64,000 nucleotides of DNA from Acidicapsa dinghuensis. Lineage in GTDB: Bacteria > Acidobacteriota > Terriglobia > Terriglobales > Acidobacteriaceae. Shown here piece after piece: positions 24,020 to 32,593 of this stretch (the first letter of the stretch is position 1; each line of letters opens with the position of its first letter). Made by a program: the position numbers and the translations under genes. Location of the stretch: contig NZ_JAGSYH010000005.1 of assembly GCF_025685685.1 (NCBI RefSeq), positions 248,001-312,000 on the forward strand. Direction: 5' to 3'. The notes under the pieces are model-generated. The model worked only from the letters and a program-made list of their open reading frames with translations, was not told the DNA's origin and did not search any database.

Positions 24020-25006
24020 CTATCGTATAACGAAAGCTGTCGGCTGTATGGTTGCAGGCTGAGAAGCCGTTTCCTCAACAGGTTCCCGCGCCAGTGCAGC
24101 AGCCTGCTGCAAGCTCAGGCCCGGTGGGACGGGAGTGAATCCGCCACGGACTTCGCTGGTTTCACGTGCGATGGTCTTAAAGAGCATGGCCCGGCCATTC
24201 ATGTGAACTTCGAGCTTGCGGGTCTTCCAGTCACCGGCGCCGCCGTTCGCCGTCACCCGCGTGCGCTCAAGACGGAACCATCCGCCCTTGTAAAGACGAC
24301 CGAGGATTCCGTACCCGAAATCGACGTTGTCCTGGAGCACGCCGTCGAGGCGAACCAGGCGTTTATTGTCCGCGCCGATCCAGAGATCGCCGGCCATGGC
24401 GTGAAAGATGCGCGACTCGATGGAGTGCGTTGGATAGTTCGGATTGGGTTGGAAGTGAAAGTGATAGCAGGGGCAATCGCGCATCTCGCTACGATTTGTT
24501 TCGTCGCTTATGCGTTCGTAGAGGAACGCATCCGGCAACAGGGCTAGAATACGTCCGATACGATTTTCATCTTCCGCGTATTCTTTGCGGTGCTGAGCCT
24601 GTGCGCCGGGAGAGGTCAATAGGTGCTCAAGGCGGCTGTTCTCTTCCTGCTGTTCATCAGCGGACGGAGGTTTACCGTTGGTCAGCTCCAGATGGGAGAC
24701 TGGCCCTTCGGGAGTTTCCACTTCTTCCTGTAATTGAGTCTCACGGCTCGAATGCTTCTCTATCCAATAGCGCCAGTAACCGTGGCTGTCATGATCGTGA
24801 AGCTCGTTATAGACGACTTCGCGAACGAGATGCGCGGGATCTATCGCCGGGAGGGCTGCAGGCTCCGCCTGCTTTTGCCGCAATGCGGAACTGGGTGCGA
24901 GATGTTTGCCTGAGGCCGGTGAGGGCGCTTCACCGGGCGATGCGAGTGTCCCGCCAATCCATACCGCCGTGACGCAACAAAATCCGATGAGGCTTCGCAT
25001 TTTCAC
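24020..25006 (-). CDS. Exported protein of unknown function, LolA/LppX-fold candidate
   Basis: The 328-residue protein has a signal peptide (MRSLIGFCCVTAVWIGGTLA, about residues 3-22). A Gln/Glu-rich helical region follows (about residues 60-150), then beta-rich sequence from about 175 to 300 with YHFHFQPNPNYP, FHAMAGDLWIGADNKRLVRLDG, GWFRLERTRV and KLEVHMNGRAML. The alternating strands and the 'm.G.lwId..d..l...d' pattern resemble the LolA-like lipid-binding fold of outer-membrane lipoprotein-sorting and sigma-E regulator (MucB/RseB) proteins. This is a weak call. It probably acts in the periplasm. The gene is single, opposed to ssb and divergent from frataxin. Confidence 0.6.
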   Translation of the reverse strand: MKMRSLIGFCCVTAVWIGGTLASPGEAPSPASGKHLAPSSALRQKQAEPAALPAIDPAHLVREVVYNELHDHDSHGYWRYWIEKHSSRETQLQEEVETPEGPVSHLELTNGKPPSADEQQEENSRLEHLLTSPGAQAQHRKEYAEDENRIGRILALLPDAFLYERISDETNRSEMRDCPCYHFHFQPNPNYPTHSIESRIFHAMAGDLWIGADNKRLVRLDGVLQDNVDFGYGILGRLYKGGWFRLERTRVTANGGAGDWKTRKLEVHMNGRAMLFKTIARETSEVRGGFTPVPPGLSLQQAAALAREPVEETASQPATIQPTAFVIR

Positions 25007-25211
25007 GCTTGTCTCCTGACGAAATGGTGTTGGTTGAGGTGGTAGTGGTTATTGCGTTGTACCGCTTGCTGCTTTGAGTTGAGTTTGCATCGTGTACGGT
25101 GAAACTTTCACAAGATGGATGTGAAATCTCGGAGAAAACCTTAAGATTCCCGAAAAAGCCCGAAACGGTACGATGAGGTCGAGCAACCACCGAACTTGGT
25201 ACACTTGGCGC

Positions 25212-25520
25212 ATGATCGATGAGGTGCAGTTTCGCAAAGCCGCAGATGGCGCCATGGAAGCGCTCAAGCAGAAGCTCTTTGCCGCCGAGGACGGCGGTGA
25301 TTTTGAAGTAGAGGAACAGAGCGGCGCGCTGTATGTGCTGTTTGAAGAGCCGGGAAGCAAGTTTGTGATTACGCCAAATGCTCCAGTGCAGCAGATCTGG
25401 ATCTCTGCGCTCAGTACCAGCTTCAAGCTTGACTACACATCCGATGGATTTGTGCTGCCCAAGACAGGCGAAAAACTCGATGATCTGGTGATGCGGTTAA
25501 TCGGAGAATATGCCGGCTGA
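25212..25520 (+). CDS. cyaY: Frataxin-like iron-binding protein (CyaY)
   Basis: The 102-residue protein shows the frataxin pattern: an acidic N-terminal helix (MIDEVQFRKAADGAMEALKQKL), then a strand region with FEVEEQSGALYVLFE, then KFVITPNAPVQQIWISALSTSFKLDY, where P-x-x-Q-I-W-I-S-A is the family signature. A C-terminal helix (DDLVMRLIGEY) ends it. CyaY binds iron through the acidic ridge and modulates IscS during Fe-S cluster assembly. The internal ATG at 25212 is preferred over the in-frame ATG at 25173 because it matches the family's start. There are no isc genes in this window. Confidence 0.85.
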   Translation: MIDEVQFRKAADGAMEALKQKLFAAEDGGDFEVEEQSGALYVLFEEPGSKFVITPNAPVQQIWISALSTSFKLDYTSDGFVLPKTGEKLDDLVMRLIGEYAG

Positions 25521-25580
25521 TTCTGATGACAATTTGCGAAACTGCCTTATGCGGGCGATGTCGCAACCTGGCAAGCTCTT

Positions 25581-26360
25581 ATGAAAATTTCGATAGCCAT
25601 GCTGGCGTGTAATGAAGTAGCGAACTTGCGCCGGGTGTTGCCTAGCGTTGCCTGGGCCGACGAGATCGTGCTGGTAGATTCCGGATCGACGGACGACACC
25701 ATCGCCATTGCCGAGTCCTTTGGCGTGAAGGTGTACTCAGAGCCGTGGAAGGGCTACGGGCCGCAGGTGAACTCGTCGATCGACAAGTGCACCTGTCCGT
25801 GGATCTTTTCTCTCGATGCCGATGAGGAGATGACTCCCGAACTACAGGCCGAGATCCAGGCATTGATTCGGGGCGAGTTGGGTGGCGAACCGAAATTCGA
25901 TGCCTACTGGGTACCACGCCGCAATCAGGTCTTTGGCCGCTGGATGCGTTTCGGAGGCCAGTATCCCGATTACAAGCTGCGGTTGTTTCGTAAAGGCACC
26001 GCGCGGTTGCCGGAAGACACGGAGCCGCATGCGACGCCAAAGTGGGCTGGGCCCAAAGGCAAGTTGCGGGGCGATCTACTGCATTATCAATATCCGACTG
26101 TAGCGCTCTATGTGGAGCATATGAACCGCTATAGCACTGCCAGCGTTCCACTAGTTCTGCGCAAAGGTCGGAGCTGCAGTGGACTGATCCAGTTTGTAGC
26201 GATGACTACGATCAACCCGGTGCTAACGTTTTTTTATAACTATGTATTCCGCGGCGGATTCATGGACGGGCGCGAAGGATTGCTATTTCACATGTATCAC
26301 TCAGCTTATACAAGCTGGAAGTATGCGAAAGCATGGCAGGCCACCAAGGCTAAGAGATAA
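25581..26360 (+). CDS. Family 2 glycosyltransferase, WaaE/KdtX type
   Basis: The 259-residue GT-A enzyme begins ISIAMLACNEVANLRRVLPS and WADEIVLVDSGSTDDT, the UDP-sugar-binding part, and has the divalent-metal D-x-D in SLDADEEMTPEL. A later conserved block is VPRRNQVFGRWMRFGGQYPDYKLRLFRKG, as in WaaE/KdtX of lipopolysaccharide core synthesis, followed by amphipathic and hydrophobic helices near the end (FFYNYVFRGGFMDG). It probably adds a glucose-like residue to the inner core of LPS or a related envelope glycan at the cytosolic face of the inner membrane. The donor and acceptor are not determined by sequence. It has no partner in an obvious operon. Confidence 0.88.
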   Translation: MKISIAMLACNEVANLRRVLPSVAWADEIVLVDSGSTDDTIAIAESFGVKVYSEPWKGYGPQVNSSIDKCTCPWIFSLDADEEMTPELQAEIQALIRGELGGEPKFDAYWVPRRNQVFGRWMRFGGQYPDYKLRLFRKGTARLPEDTEPHATPKWAGPKGKLRGDLLHYQYPTVALYVEHMNRYSTASVPLVLRKGRSCSGLIQFVAMTTINPVLTFFYNYVFRGGFMDGREGLLFHMYHSAYTSWKYAKAWQATKAKR

Positions 26361-26670
26361 TGATGCCAAGATGCTGTGGATATTTATCTTTTGACAGGAT
26401 GAAACAGAACGGGCTCTTACAAGAACAAGTACACCCATTGCATAGAGATATATGCTGATCGCCAGTAAAACATGGGCTTGCCAAGGATGCCGCTGCCCAG
26501 CGTATTATGCTGCGATTTTGACTCATCGATATTGATGGATGGAAAAGTCAAAACACTAACTAACGACAATCTCCGATGGGCAACCTGGATGACTCTCTGC
26601 GCTTCAGAGCTAGTATCGATGCGGTGCAATGCCAGATATGCCGCAGCCGATACTTACAGGAGAATCTGCT
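26361..26670. other. 310-base intergenic stretch with no supported gene
   Basis: Nothing convincing is seen here. A 69-codon frame at 26472-26681 lacks a ribosome-binding site and has no recognisable composition. The stretch ends with AGGAG at 26658-26662, the ribosome-binding site of the Gln/Gly-rich protein that starts at 26671. No clear terminator for the glycosyltransferase gene was found. Confidence 0.5.
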
Positions 26671-26868
26671 ATGACAAATAAGCCCAATGAACGGGAAGAA
26701 AAAAATGCTCCTCAACAGCAAGGTTCGTCCCAGCAAAGCGGCGGGCAGCATCAGCAATCTCAAACTGGGCAGGGGCAACCGGGGCAGCATCAGCAGCCTG
26801 GATCGGGCACGCGGACAGGCTCATCTCAATCCGGCATGGACCCCGGACGCGGCGGCCAGCAGCAGTAG
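26671..26868 (+). CDS. Small Gln/Gly-rich, probably disordered protein
   Basis: The 65-residue protein starts with a charged stretch (MTNKPNEREEKNAPQQQG) and is then almost only Gln, Gly, Ser, Thr and Pro, with short repeats such as GQHQQ, GQGQPGQHQQ and GRGGQQQ. AGGAG stands 8 bases before the ATG, which supports real translation despite the low complexity. It has no signal peptide or membrane segment and should be intrinsically disordered. I recognise no family; a stress-related hydrophilin-like role is only a guess. The gene is isolated. Confidence 0.6.
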   Translation: MTNKPNEREEKNAPQQQGSSQQSGGQHQQSQTGQGQPGQHQQPGSGTRTGSSQSGMDPGRGGQQQ

Positions 26869-27042
26869 ATAGATCAGCGGAGCGTGGACCACCGCATCTC
26901 TTCTGATCCACGAAACTTAGATCAACGGACCGGATTCTTTGAGCAAATCATGTGCGGCTGCTGATACTGTAGTTCGCATTCTGATATGACATCAGAAATG
27001 CCAAAGGCATGTCCGGTCCTTTACCTATCAACAGATGACAGT

Positions 27043-27097
27043 CTCTGCTGCACATAAGCTGCCAATTCCAGCCAGCTTATGTGCAGCAGAGGTTTTT
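27043..27097 (+). terminator. Strong intrinsic terminator or attenuator upstream of the LacI gene
   Basis: Arms 27043-27061 and 27073-27091 are perfect 19-base complements with an 11-base loop, followed by GTTTTT at 27092-27097. It is the strongest hairpin in the window. It may end transcription from the Gln/Gly-rich gene 175 bases upstream, or attenuate transcription into the LacI gene whose likely start is at 27149. The repeat is also long enough to be an operator for a dimeric regulator. Confidence 0.75.
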
Positions 27098-27148
27098 ATT
27101 GAGGAAAATCCTTTTACTGAGCACCTTCATTCTGGTACAAATCGATGG

Positions 27149-28234
27149 ATGCCAAAGGGGAAGTCTGAACCAAAGCCAGGCCATGTAAACCTAAAGATGC
27201 TAGCCGAGCATCTACAACTCTCGCAGACGACGGTCTCGCTGGTACTCAACAATTCGCCGTCGGCTAAGTCAATACCTGCGGAGACGCGTCAGCGTGTGCT
27301 GGAAGCCGCTGAGCGGTTGAATTACAGGCCCAACTATTTTGCGCGATCACTGCGCCAAAGCAAGAGCATGAGCGTGGGTGTGCTCGCTCCCGACCTGAGT
27401 GAGGGGTACTTTACCCGTGTTATGAGCGGTGTTGTACAGGAGCTCACCCAAGCCAAATACTTCTATTTCACAGCATGCCATGATTGGAATCCGGAATTGA
27501 TGAAGGAGTATCCGCGCATGCTGGTGGAGCGTGCGGTTGACGGATTTCTGTTGTTAAATACACCTGCCGAGATCGATGTGCCGGTTCCGGTGGTGGCCAT
27601 TTCGGCGCATGGATCAGAAGAAGGCGTCACCCATATCGTTCTCGATCATCTGAAAGCAGCAGAGATGGCGCTGTCGCACTTGCACGAATTGGGGCACCGA
27701 CGGATTGCCTTTATGCGCGGCCCGCATGCGATTCCCGATTCCGAATTTCGTTGGGAAGGTATCGAGCAGGCGGCCAAAGGGCTAGGACTGGAGCTTGATC
27801 CTGAACTGGTGACACGTATCGGCGCGGGAAACGGAACAGACGAAGTAGGATGGAGCGAGAAGACAGGCCACCATCCGATGTCACCCGAGATTGGCTATCT
27901 GCCGATGATGCAGCTCCTTAAGCGAACACGCGCGTTCACCGCTGTCTTCTGCTTTAACGACATTGCGGCAATCGGCGCTGTTCGCGCGTTGACAGAGGCT
28001 GGCCTGAATGTTCCGGGCGATGTTTCGGTGGTCGGTTTCGATGACATCCAGTCAGCGGCTTTTTGCACTCCGAGCCTGACGACTGTACGGCAGCCGCTAA
28101 ATGAGATGGGGATGCGCGGCGCGCGAATCCTGCTGGAGCGAATTGCGAACCCTGATAATGCGGAACTCACCGCGGAAGTGGTGATAGAGCCGGAGTTGGT
28201 GATTCGCGAATCGACCGGTCCGGCTCGTTCCTGA
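27149..28234 (+). CDS. LacI-family transcriptional regulator
   Basis: The 361-residue protein has a LacI helix-turn-helix at about residues 13-65 (VNLKMLAEHLQLSQTTVSLVLN, then IPAETRQRVLEAAERLNYRPN and the hinge SLRQSK) and a periplasmic-binding-protein-like effector domain (VGVLAPDLSEGYFTRVMSGV, then VFCFNDIAAIGAVRAL, GDVSVVGFDDIQSAAFCTPSLTT). It probably binds a sugar. The frame is open upstream to 27035, but that extension would span the 19-base hairpin and matches no LacI protein, so 27149 is preferred. The ribosome-binding site is poor. Target genes are not evident from the neighbours. Confidence 0.9.
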   Translation: MPKGKSEPKPGHVNLKMLAEHLQLSQTTVSLVLNNSPSAKSIPAETRQRVLEAAERLNYRPNYFARSLRQSKSMSVGVLAPDLSEGYFTRVMSGVVQELTQAKYFYFTACHDWNPELMKEYPRMLVERAVDGFLLLNTPAEIDVPVPVVAISAHGSEEGVTHIVLDHLKAAEMALSHLHELGHRRIAFMRGPHAIPDSEFRWEGIEQAAKGLGLELDPELVTRIGAGNGTDEVGWSEKTGHHPMSPEIGYLPMMQLLKRTRAFTAVFCFNDIAAIGAVRALTEAGLNVPGDVSVVGFDDIQSAAFCTPSLTTVRQPLNEMGMRGARILLERIANPDNAELTAEVVIEPELVIRESTGPARS

Positions 28235-28262
28235 CTCTGACACTGCGTCTCGTGAAAAGAGA

Positions 28263-29591
28263 CTACTTCTCCAGAATCTGCATGTCGAGTGGTGGCTCCA
28301 GCAATGCTGGAAGCCGCGCAATCTCCTTCAGTGCTCGCTGCAGAGCCGAAGTTCGGCAAGGCTCAACGGTAATGACAAAGGGTAGGCGATCAAGCGGAAA
28401 ACCGGGCCGTTGCAGGATTGCGTTGAGATTGATATTTTCGCGAGCTAATGCTCCGGCGATCGCGGCTACGATGCCGGGCCGGTCGCTTACAGTAAAGCGG
28501 ATGTAGTGAGGCACTTCCAGCTCTGTGCTGACCTTGGCTGGAGTGGACGGCAGAGCGATGCGGCATGAACCCTGAGCGAGACCTACGAGGTCGCTCACGA
28601 CGGCTACCGCCGTAGGATGCCCACCTGCTCCGTGGCCCGAGAAAACAACATCGCCGCCATAGTGGCCGGTTGTGACAACCATATTTTCCGTTCCGCGCGA
28701 CCAGGCGAGTGGAGAACTCAGAGGCACCAGCATGGGTCCGACGACTGCAGCGAGTTCGCCATCGATGCGCCCGGCGCGAGCGATCTGACGAACGGTGCAG
28801 TTCAGGTCTCGCGCATAGCTGAAATCGATAGCGCTGACGTCGGTAATGGACCGGGTTGGAATCTCTTCCGGATGAATCTGAGCGCGAAGAGCGAGGCGCG
28901 TGAGAATCGAGAGTTTAGCGCGCGCATCGTAGCCGGCCACATCTTCCGTTGGGTCAGCCTCTGCGTAACCCAACTGCTGCGCCTCGGCGAGGGTTTCGGC
29001 GTAATCGCCACCCTCCTGCATCTTGCTCAGGATGAAATTACACGTGCCGTTGAGAATGCCTTCGACACGATCGACGCGATCCCCGGCAAGGCCATGCTCA
29101 AGGCCAGGAATTACGGGGATACCGCCGGCAACGGCTGCTCCGTACAGCAGGTGCAGGCCTTGCGCCGCTGCCTGGGCTTCGAGTTCGAGGCCGTGATAGG
29201 CGATGAGCTTCTTGTTCGCTGTGACGACGCTTTTGCCATTTGCCAGTGCGGTTCGCACCCAATTTCCTGCGGGATCGAGACCTCCGGCGAGCTCGACGAT
29301 GACGTCCGGACCTCCATTGGAGGAACTAGCTTGCAGTACATCTTCCGCGTTTTCTGTCCAAACGACTGAATCTGGAACCCAATCGACGCGCTTCCTTGCC
29401 ACATTGCGATTGAAGATATGGCTCAGTTCGAGACCCGCGGGGTGTGACTCCAGAAGAATGCGAGCAACGGAACTGCCTACGGTGCCGAATCCGAAGAGGG
29501 CGACGCGTAACGGACGAGAGGCGGAAACAGCAGGCAGAGATGAGGTATTGTTAAGAGCTTGCGGCACAAAATTCCCTTTGATCTGTTTCAT
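28263..29591 (-). CDS. hom: Homoserine dehydrogenase with ACT domain
   Basis: The 442-residue enzyme reduces aspartate semialdehyde to homoserine in threonine, methionine and isoleucine synthesis. The NAD(P) site is LRVALFGFGTVGSSVARIL, the substrate region has VVTANKKLIAYHG and GGIPVIPGLEHGL, and GILNGTCNFILSKM is the dehydrogenase signature. An ACT regulatory domain lies at about residues 360-440 (YIRFTVSDRPGIVAAIAGALAREN), so feedback inhibition by threonine is likely. The ATG at 29591 is chosen by homology; the frame is open to 30206 but the extension would run through the opposite-strand lipoprotein gene and has no domain. No thrB or thrC is nearby. Confidence 0.94.
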   Translation of the reverse strand: MKQIKGNFVPQALNNTSSLPAVSASRPLRVALFGFGTVGSSVARILLESHPAGLELSHIFNRNVARKRVDWVPDSVVWTENAEDVLQASSSNGGPDVIVELAGGLDPAGNWVRTALANGKSVVTANKKLIAYHGLELEAQAAAQGLHLLYGAAVAGGIPVIPGLEHGLAGDRVDRVEGILNGTCNFILSKMQEGGDYAETLAEAQQLGYAEADPTEDVAGYDARAKLSILTRLALRAQIHPEEIPTRSITDVSAIDFSYARDLNCTVRQIARAGRIDGELAAVVGPMLVPLSSPLAWSRGTENMVVTTGHYGGDVVFSGHGAGGHPTAVAVVSDLVGLAQGSCRIALPSTPAKVSTELEVPHYIRFTVSDRPGIVAAIAGALARENINLNAILQRPGFPLDRLPFVITVEPCRTSALQRALKEIARLPALLEPPLDMQILEK

Positions 29592-29700
29592 AGAACGACT
29601 TGGGGAGGGCCCGGGGACGAGGAAGCGACCCGGCCAGATACGAATCTTTTGCTGAGTAGATGATACCGAGGCGAATCGCTCCAAGGCCACCTGTTGTAGG

Positions 29701-30099
29701 ATGAGGCCAATGAGGCGGATTTTTTCCTTATTGCTGGTGTTGCTGGCCGGGTGCGCTCCCATTTTGGAAGCGATGCCTGCCAACGCGCTGCGATCGGGAT
29801 GGACCGGCAAGGTAGACGAGTCGCGTATACCCGCCTGCTGCCGCCGCCACGGACAGCACCATTGCATGATGGATGCGATGGAAGACGATCCTGGCCTGGT
29901 GGTGATGGGTCCAAGCAGTTGCCCATGCATGCCGCATAGCATGCCATGTACAGCGCCAACCTTGGCTGCGCTGCCAGGTAATAGTGCAGTGGCGCTGCTG
30001 CGCCTGAGCCGCCGCCGTGCATTGCAGACGATCCGCGATGCTGCATGGACAAATGAACTCCGGATGTGGCCGAAAAGAGGCCCTCCACAGGCAATCTGA
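29701..30099 (+). CDS. Cys/His-rich lipoprotein, metal-binding candidate
   Basis: The 132-residue protein starts with a lipoprotein signal: a basic N-terminus, LLLVLLAG and Cys18 in the lipobox LLAGC. Metal-ligand-like clusters follow: IPACCRRHGQHHCMM (two adjacent Cys, two His spaced by a Gln, then Cys and two Met) and SCPCMPHSMPC. Such Cys/His/Met clusters suit copper or another soft metal. A similar CCRRxGxHHC motif recurs, as far as I recall, in acidobacterial proteins near TonB receptors and copper genes, but I cannot confirm it here. It lies 160 bases before the TonB receptor on the same strand. No other function is visible. Confidence 0.65.
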   Translation: MRPMRRIFSLLLVLLAGCAPILEAMPANALRSGWTGKVDESRIPACCRRHGQHHCMMDAMEDDPGLVVMGPSSCPCMPHSMPCTAPTLAALPGNSAVALLRLSRRRALQTIRDAAWTNELRMWPKRGPPQAI

Positions 30100-30258
30100 A
30101 AACCAACAGGTTTGCTCTTCTCTCTTACTGCGCTTGAAGACTTCATACGGCGGAACGTTGTGATGCTTCTTCGCGATTTGCTCTGAGATCGAGGGCCTGC
30201 CTTCATGCGGGTGAGGAGGCATAGATTCCTCTTACCGCAGAACCGCGAACAGATTGCA

Positions 30259-32580
30259 ATGTTTCGGAGTTCTCTGATGCTTTTCAGAAGTGCAATAGCC
30301 CGTATCGCAATGGCGGCACTGGCAGCAGCCGTTTCTCTTCCCTGTCATGCCACTATTCTCTCTACCGTGCGCGGAGTCGTGCATGACCCTCAACATTTTC
30401 CGATCCAGGATGCTCAGGTATCTCTGAAAGCGGCGGGTTCCAGTCTTGAATTCAAAGCCGTATCAAGCAGCGATGGCGTTTTTCAAATTGCATCGGTGCC
30501 GCTTGGTGTTTACCGCGTACATGTGGAAGCGAAAGGCTTCGCCGAAACAGATGAGACGGTTACTGTGCTTTCAGGCACGAATCCGGTGATTCACGTGGTG
30601 CTGCAACCAGCAGGTGTCAAAACCACGGTAACGGTTTCAGCATCAGAGCAAGCTCCAGATACGGTGACGCCAACCACGCTGGTGACTCGGAGCGATATTG
30701 AGGAAACTCCCGGCGCCAATCGCACGCTTGGCACGGAGATGATCACCGACTATGTTCCCGGCGCTTACATGACGCATGACATGCTGCACATGCGCGGAGG
30801 GCACCAGACGAGCTGGCTGATCGATGGCATCTCGATACCGAACACAAAGATTGCCTCGAATGTCGGACCCCAGATCGATCCAAAAGATATCGACCAATTG
30901 GAAATAGAACGCGGAAGCTATGGTTCGGATATCGGCGACCGCACCTATGGCGTTTTCAATGTATTGCCGCGCAGCGGCTTTGAGTTCAACCGTGATGGAG
31001 AGTTGACGGTGATGGGGGGTAATTTCTACACCGGCGAAGCACAACTCTCACTGGGTGACCACTCCGAACGCACCGCGTGGTACGCGAGTGTAACTGGATC
31101 ACGTTCCCACTATGGGTTAGCTCCGCCCGTGGCAGGCGTATATCACGATGCGACCAACTCACAGAGCGGTTTCGCCAACATCACGCACAATCAGACCGAC
31201 AAAGACCAACTTCGCCTGGATGGGCAGTTCCGGCGAGACTACTTCCAGGTTCCCTACGATCCAAACCCAGATGATTATGAGACTACTTCGGGCTATTACT
31301 CTTCGGTCGGCCTACGCGATGTGCAAGCGGAGCACGATGGATTTGTAATCGCCAATTGGGTTCATACCTTCTCACCTAAATCACTCTTTGAGTGTGCGCC
31401 TTTTTATCACTACAACGTTTCGAATTACGACTCAAACCCAAACGATCAACCGGTCGCAACAACATGGCATCAGACATCCAACTACGTCGGTGGGCAGGGA
31501 GATTTGCATGCTCAGGTAGGTTGGAATGATTTTTCTACCGGCTTTTATTCCTTTTATCAGCGCGAGAATGATCTGTTTGGCGTGCAGGTCAACGATGGCT
31601 CTGCTCCATCGGAACCGAACGCTCCTGGAGGCGCCAGCGCGGCACTTTTCGAATGTTACGTTGCAGATCATCTGAGACTGGGTCACTACATCACGTTGCT
31701 GGGTGGTGAGCGACTCTCTGTTTTCGATGGTGGATATAGCGAGACTGCTATTTATCCGCGGATTGGAGCAACTGTAATTATTCCAAGACTGCGGTGGGTG
31801 CTACGCGGATTCTACGGACACTTCTTTCAGCCAGCTCCGCTGCTCACAATTTCAAGCTCGGTGCTCAACTATGCTTCCGATCTGGGCGGAGGTGAGAATA
31901 CATTCACGCCGTTGCGCTCGGAACGGGATGAAGAACATCAGTTTGGGATCATGATTCCCTATCGCGGATGGTCGCTGGATGTGGATACATTCAAGACACG
32001 CATCAATAACTTCCTCGATCACTCGAATCTCGGCGAATCCAACATGTACTTCCCGATCTCGGTAGACGGGGCATTGGTGCGAGGTTGGGAACTTGCCATA
32101 CGGTCTCCGCGGCTCGGACACATCGGGCAGTTCCACTTGACGTATTCAAACCAGATTGCAGAGCAGCGCGGCAACATCATAGGCGGCTTTGTCTGCAGCT
32201 TACCGAATGCCCCTGCGTGCGATCTTGGCTCCGAATATAGTCCCGTCGATCACGACCAAAGAGACACGCTCAACACCGGCTTTACTACTTCCCTGCCCTG
32301 GCATACGTGGTTTGCGAGCAATGTGTACTATGGGTCAGGATTTGTGAATGGTCTGGCCGGTGCAGATGAAGGGCCATACAACGGGAATTATCTTCCTGCG
32401 CACACGACGTTCGACGTATCAGCCGGACATACCTTTGGTGAGCAGTTGAAGGTGGCCGTCAATGTGCTGAATGTTACGGATCACCGAGTGCTGCTGGATA
32501 ATTCGGTAACAATTGGTGGATTCCACTACAACGATCCGCGCATGATTCAAGGGCAGATCACGTACCGGTTCCACTTCTGA
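30259..32580 (+). CDS. TonB-dependent receptor with N-terminal carboxypeptidase-regulatory-like domain
   Basis: The 773-residue outer-membrane protein has a signal peptide (about residues 10-30, ending near PCHATI), a carboxypeptidase-regulatory-like beta domain at about 33-115 (VRGVVHDPQHFPIQDAQVSL, then GVYRVHVEAKGF), a plug at about 120-240 (including DMLHMRGGHQTSWLIDG) and a 22-strand barrel ending in YRFHF with C-terminal Phe. It should import a siderophore, metal complex or carbohydrate using TonB energy. The ATG at 30259 puts the signal peptide at the N-terminus; the frame is open to 30205. Neighbouring Cys/His lipoprotein suggests a metal ligand. Confidence 0.92.
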   Translation: MFRSSLMLFRSAIARIAMAALAAAVSLPCHATILSTVRGVVHDPQHFPIQDAQVSLKAAGSSLEFKAVSSSDGVFQIASVPLGVYRVHVEAKGFAETDETVTVLSGTNPVIHVVLQPAGVKTTVTVSASEQAPDTVTPTTLVTRSDIEETPGANRTLGTEMITDYVPGAYMTHDMLHMRGGHQTSWLIDGISIPNTKIASNVGPQIDPKDIDQLEIERGSYGSDIGDRTYGVFNVLPRSGFEFNRDGELTVMGGNFYTGEAQLSLGDHSERTAWYASVTGSRSHYGLAPPVAGVYHDATNSQSGFANITHNQTDKDQLRLDGQFRRDYFQVPYDPNPDDYETTSGYYSSVGLRDVQAEHDGFVIANWVHTFSPKSLFECAPFYHYNVSNYDSNPNDQPVATTWHQTSNYVGGQGDLHAQVGWNDFSTGFYSFYQRENDLFGVQVNDGSAPSEPNAPGGASAALFECYVADHLRLGHYITLLGGERLSVFDGGYSETAIYPRIGATVIIPRLRWVLRGFYGHFFQPAPLLTISSSVLNYASDLGGGENTFTPLRSERDEEHQFGIMIPYRGWSLDVDTFKTRINNFLDHSNLGESNMYFPISVDGALVRGWELAIRSPRLGHIGQFHLTYSNQIAEQRGNIIGGFVCSLPNAPACDLGSEYSPVDHDQRDTLNTGFTTSLPWHTWFASNVYYGSGFVNGLAGADEGPYNGNYLPAHTTFDVSAGHTFGEQLKVAVNVLNVTDHRVLLDNSVTIGGFHYNDPRMIQGQITYRFHF

Positions 32581-32593
32581 TGCGTTACTGACA

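Noticed and set aside
26472-26681. A 69-codon plus-strand frame in the intergenic stretch
   Set aside because: It has no ribosome-binding site or recognisable composition, and it overlaps the start of the better supported Gln/Gly-rich gene.
27035-27148. Upstream start for the LacI gene at 27035
   Set aside because: The added residues cover the 19-base hairpin and do not match LacI proteins; translation through that stem is unlikely.
29592-30206. A 205-codon N-terminal extension of homoserine dehydrogenase
   Set aside because: It would run opposite the Cys/His lipoprotein gene and has no domain; the family start matches the ATG at 29591.
30100-30222. A minus-strand frame (part of 29728-30222) whose first residues look protein-like
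   Set aside because: It overlaps the lipoprotein gene and the TonB leader, matches no family and shows no ribosome-binding site.
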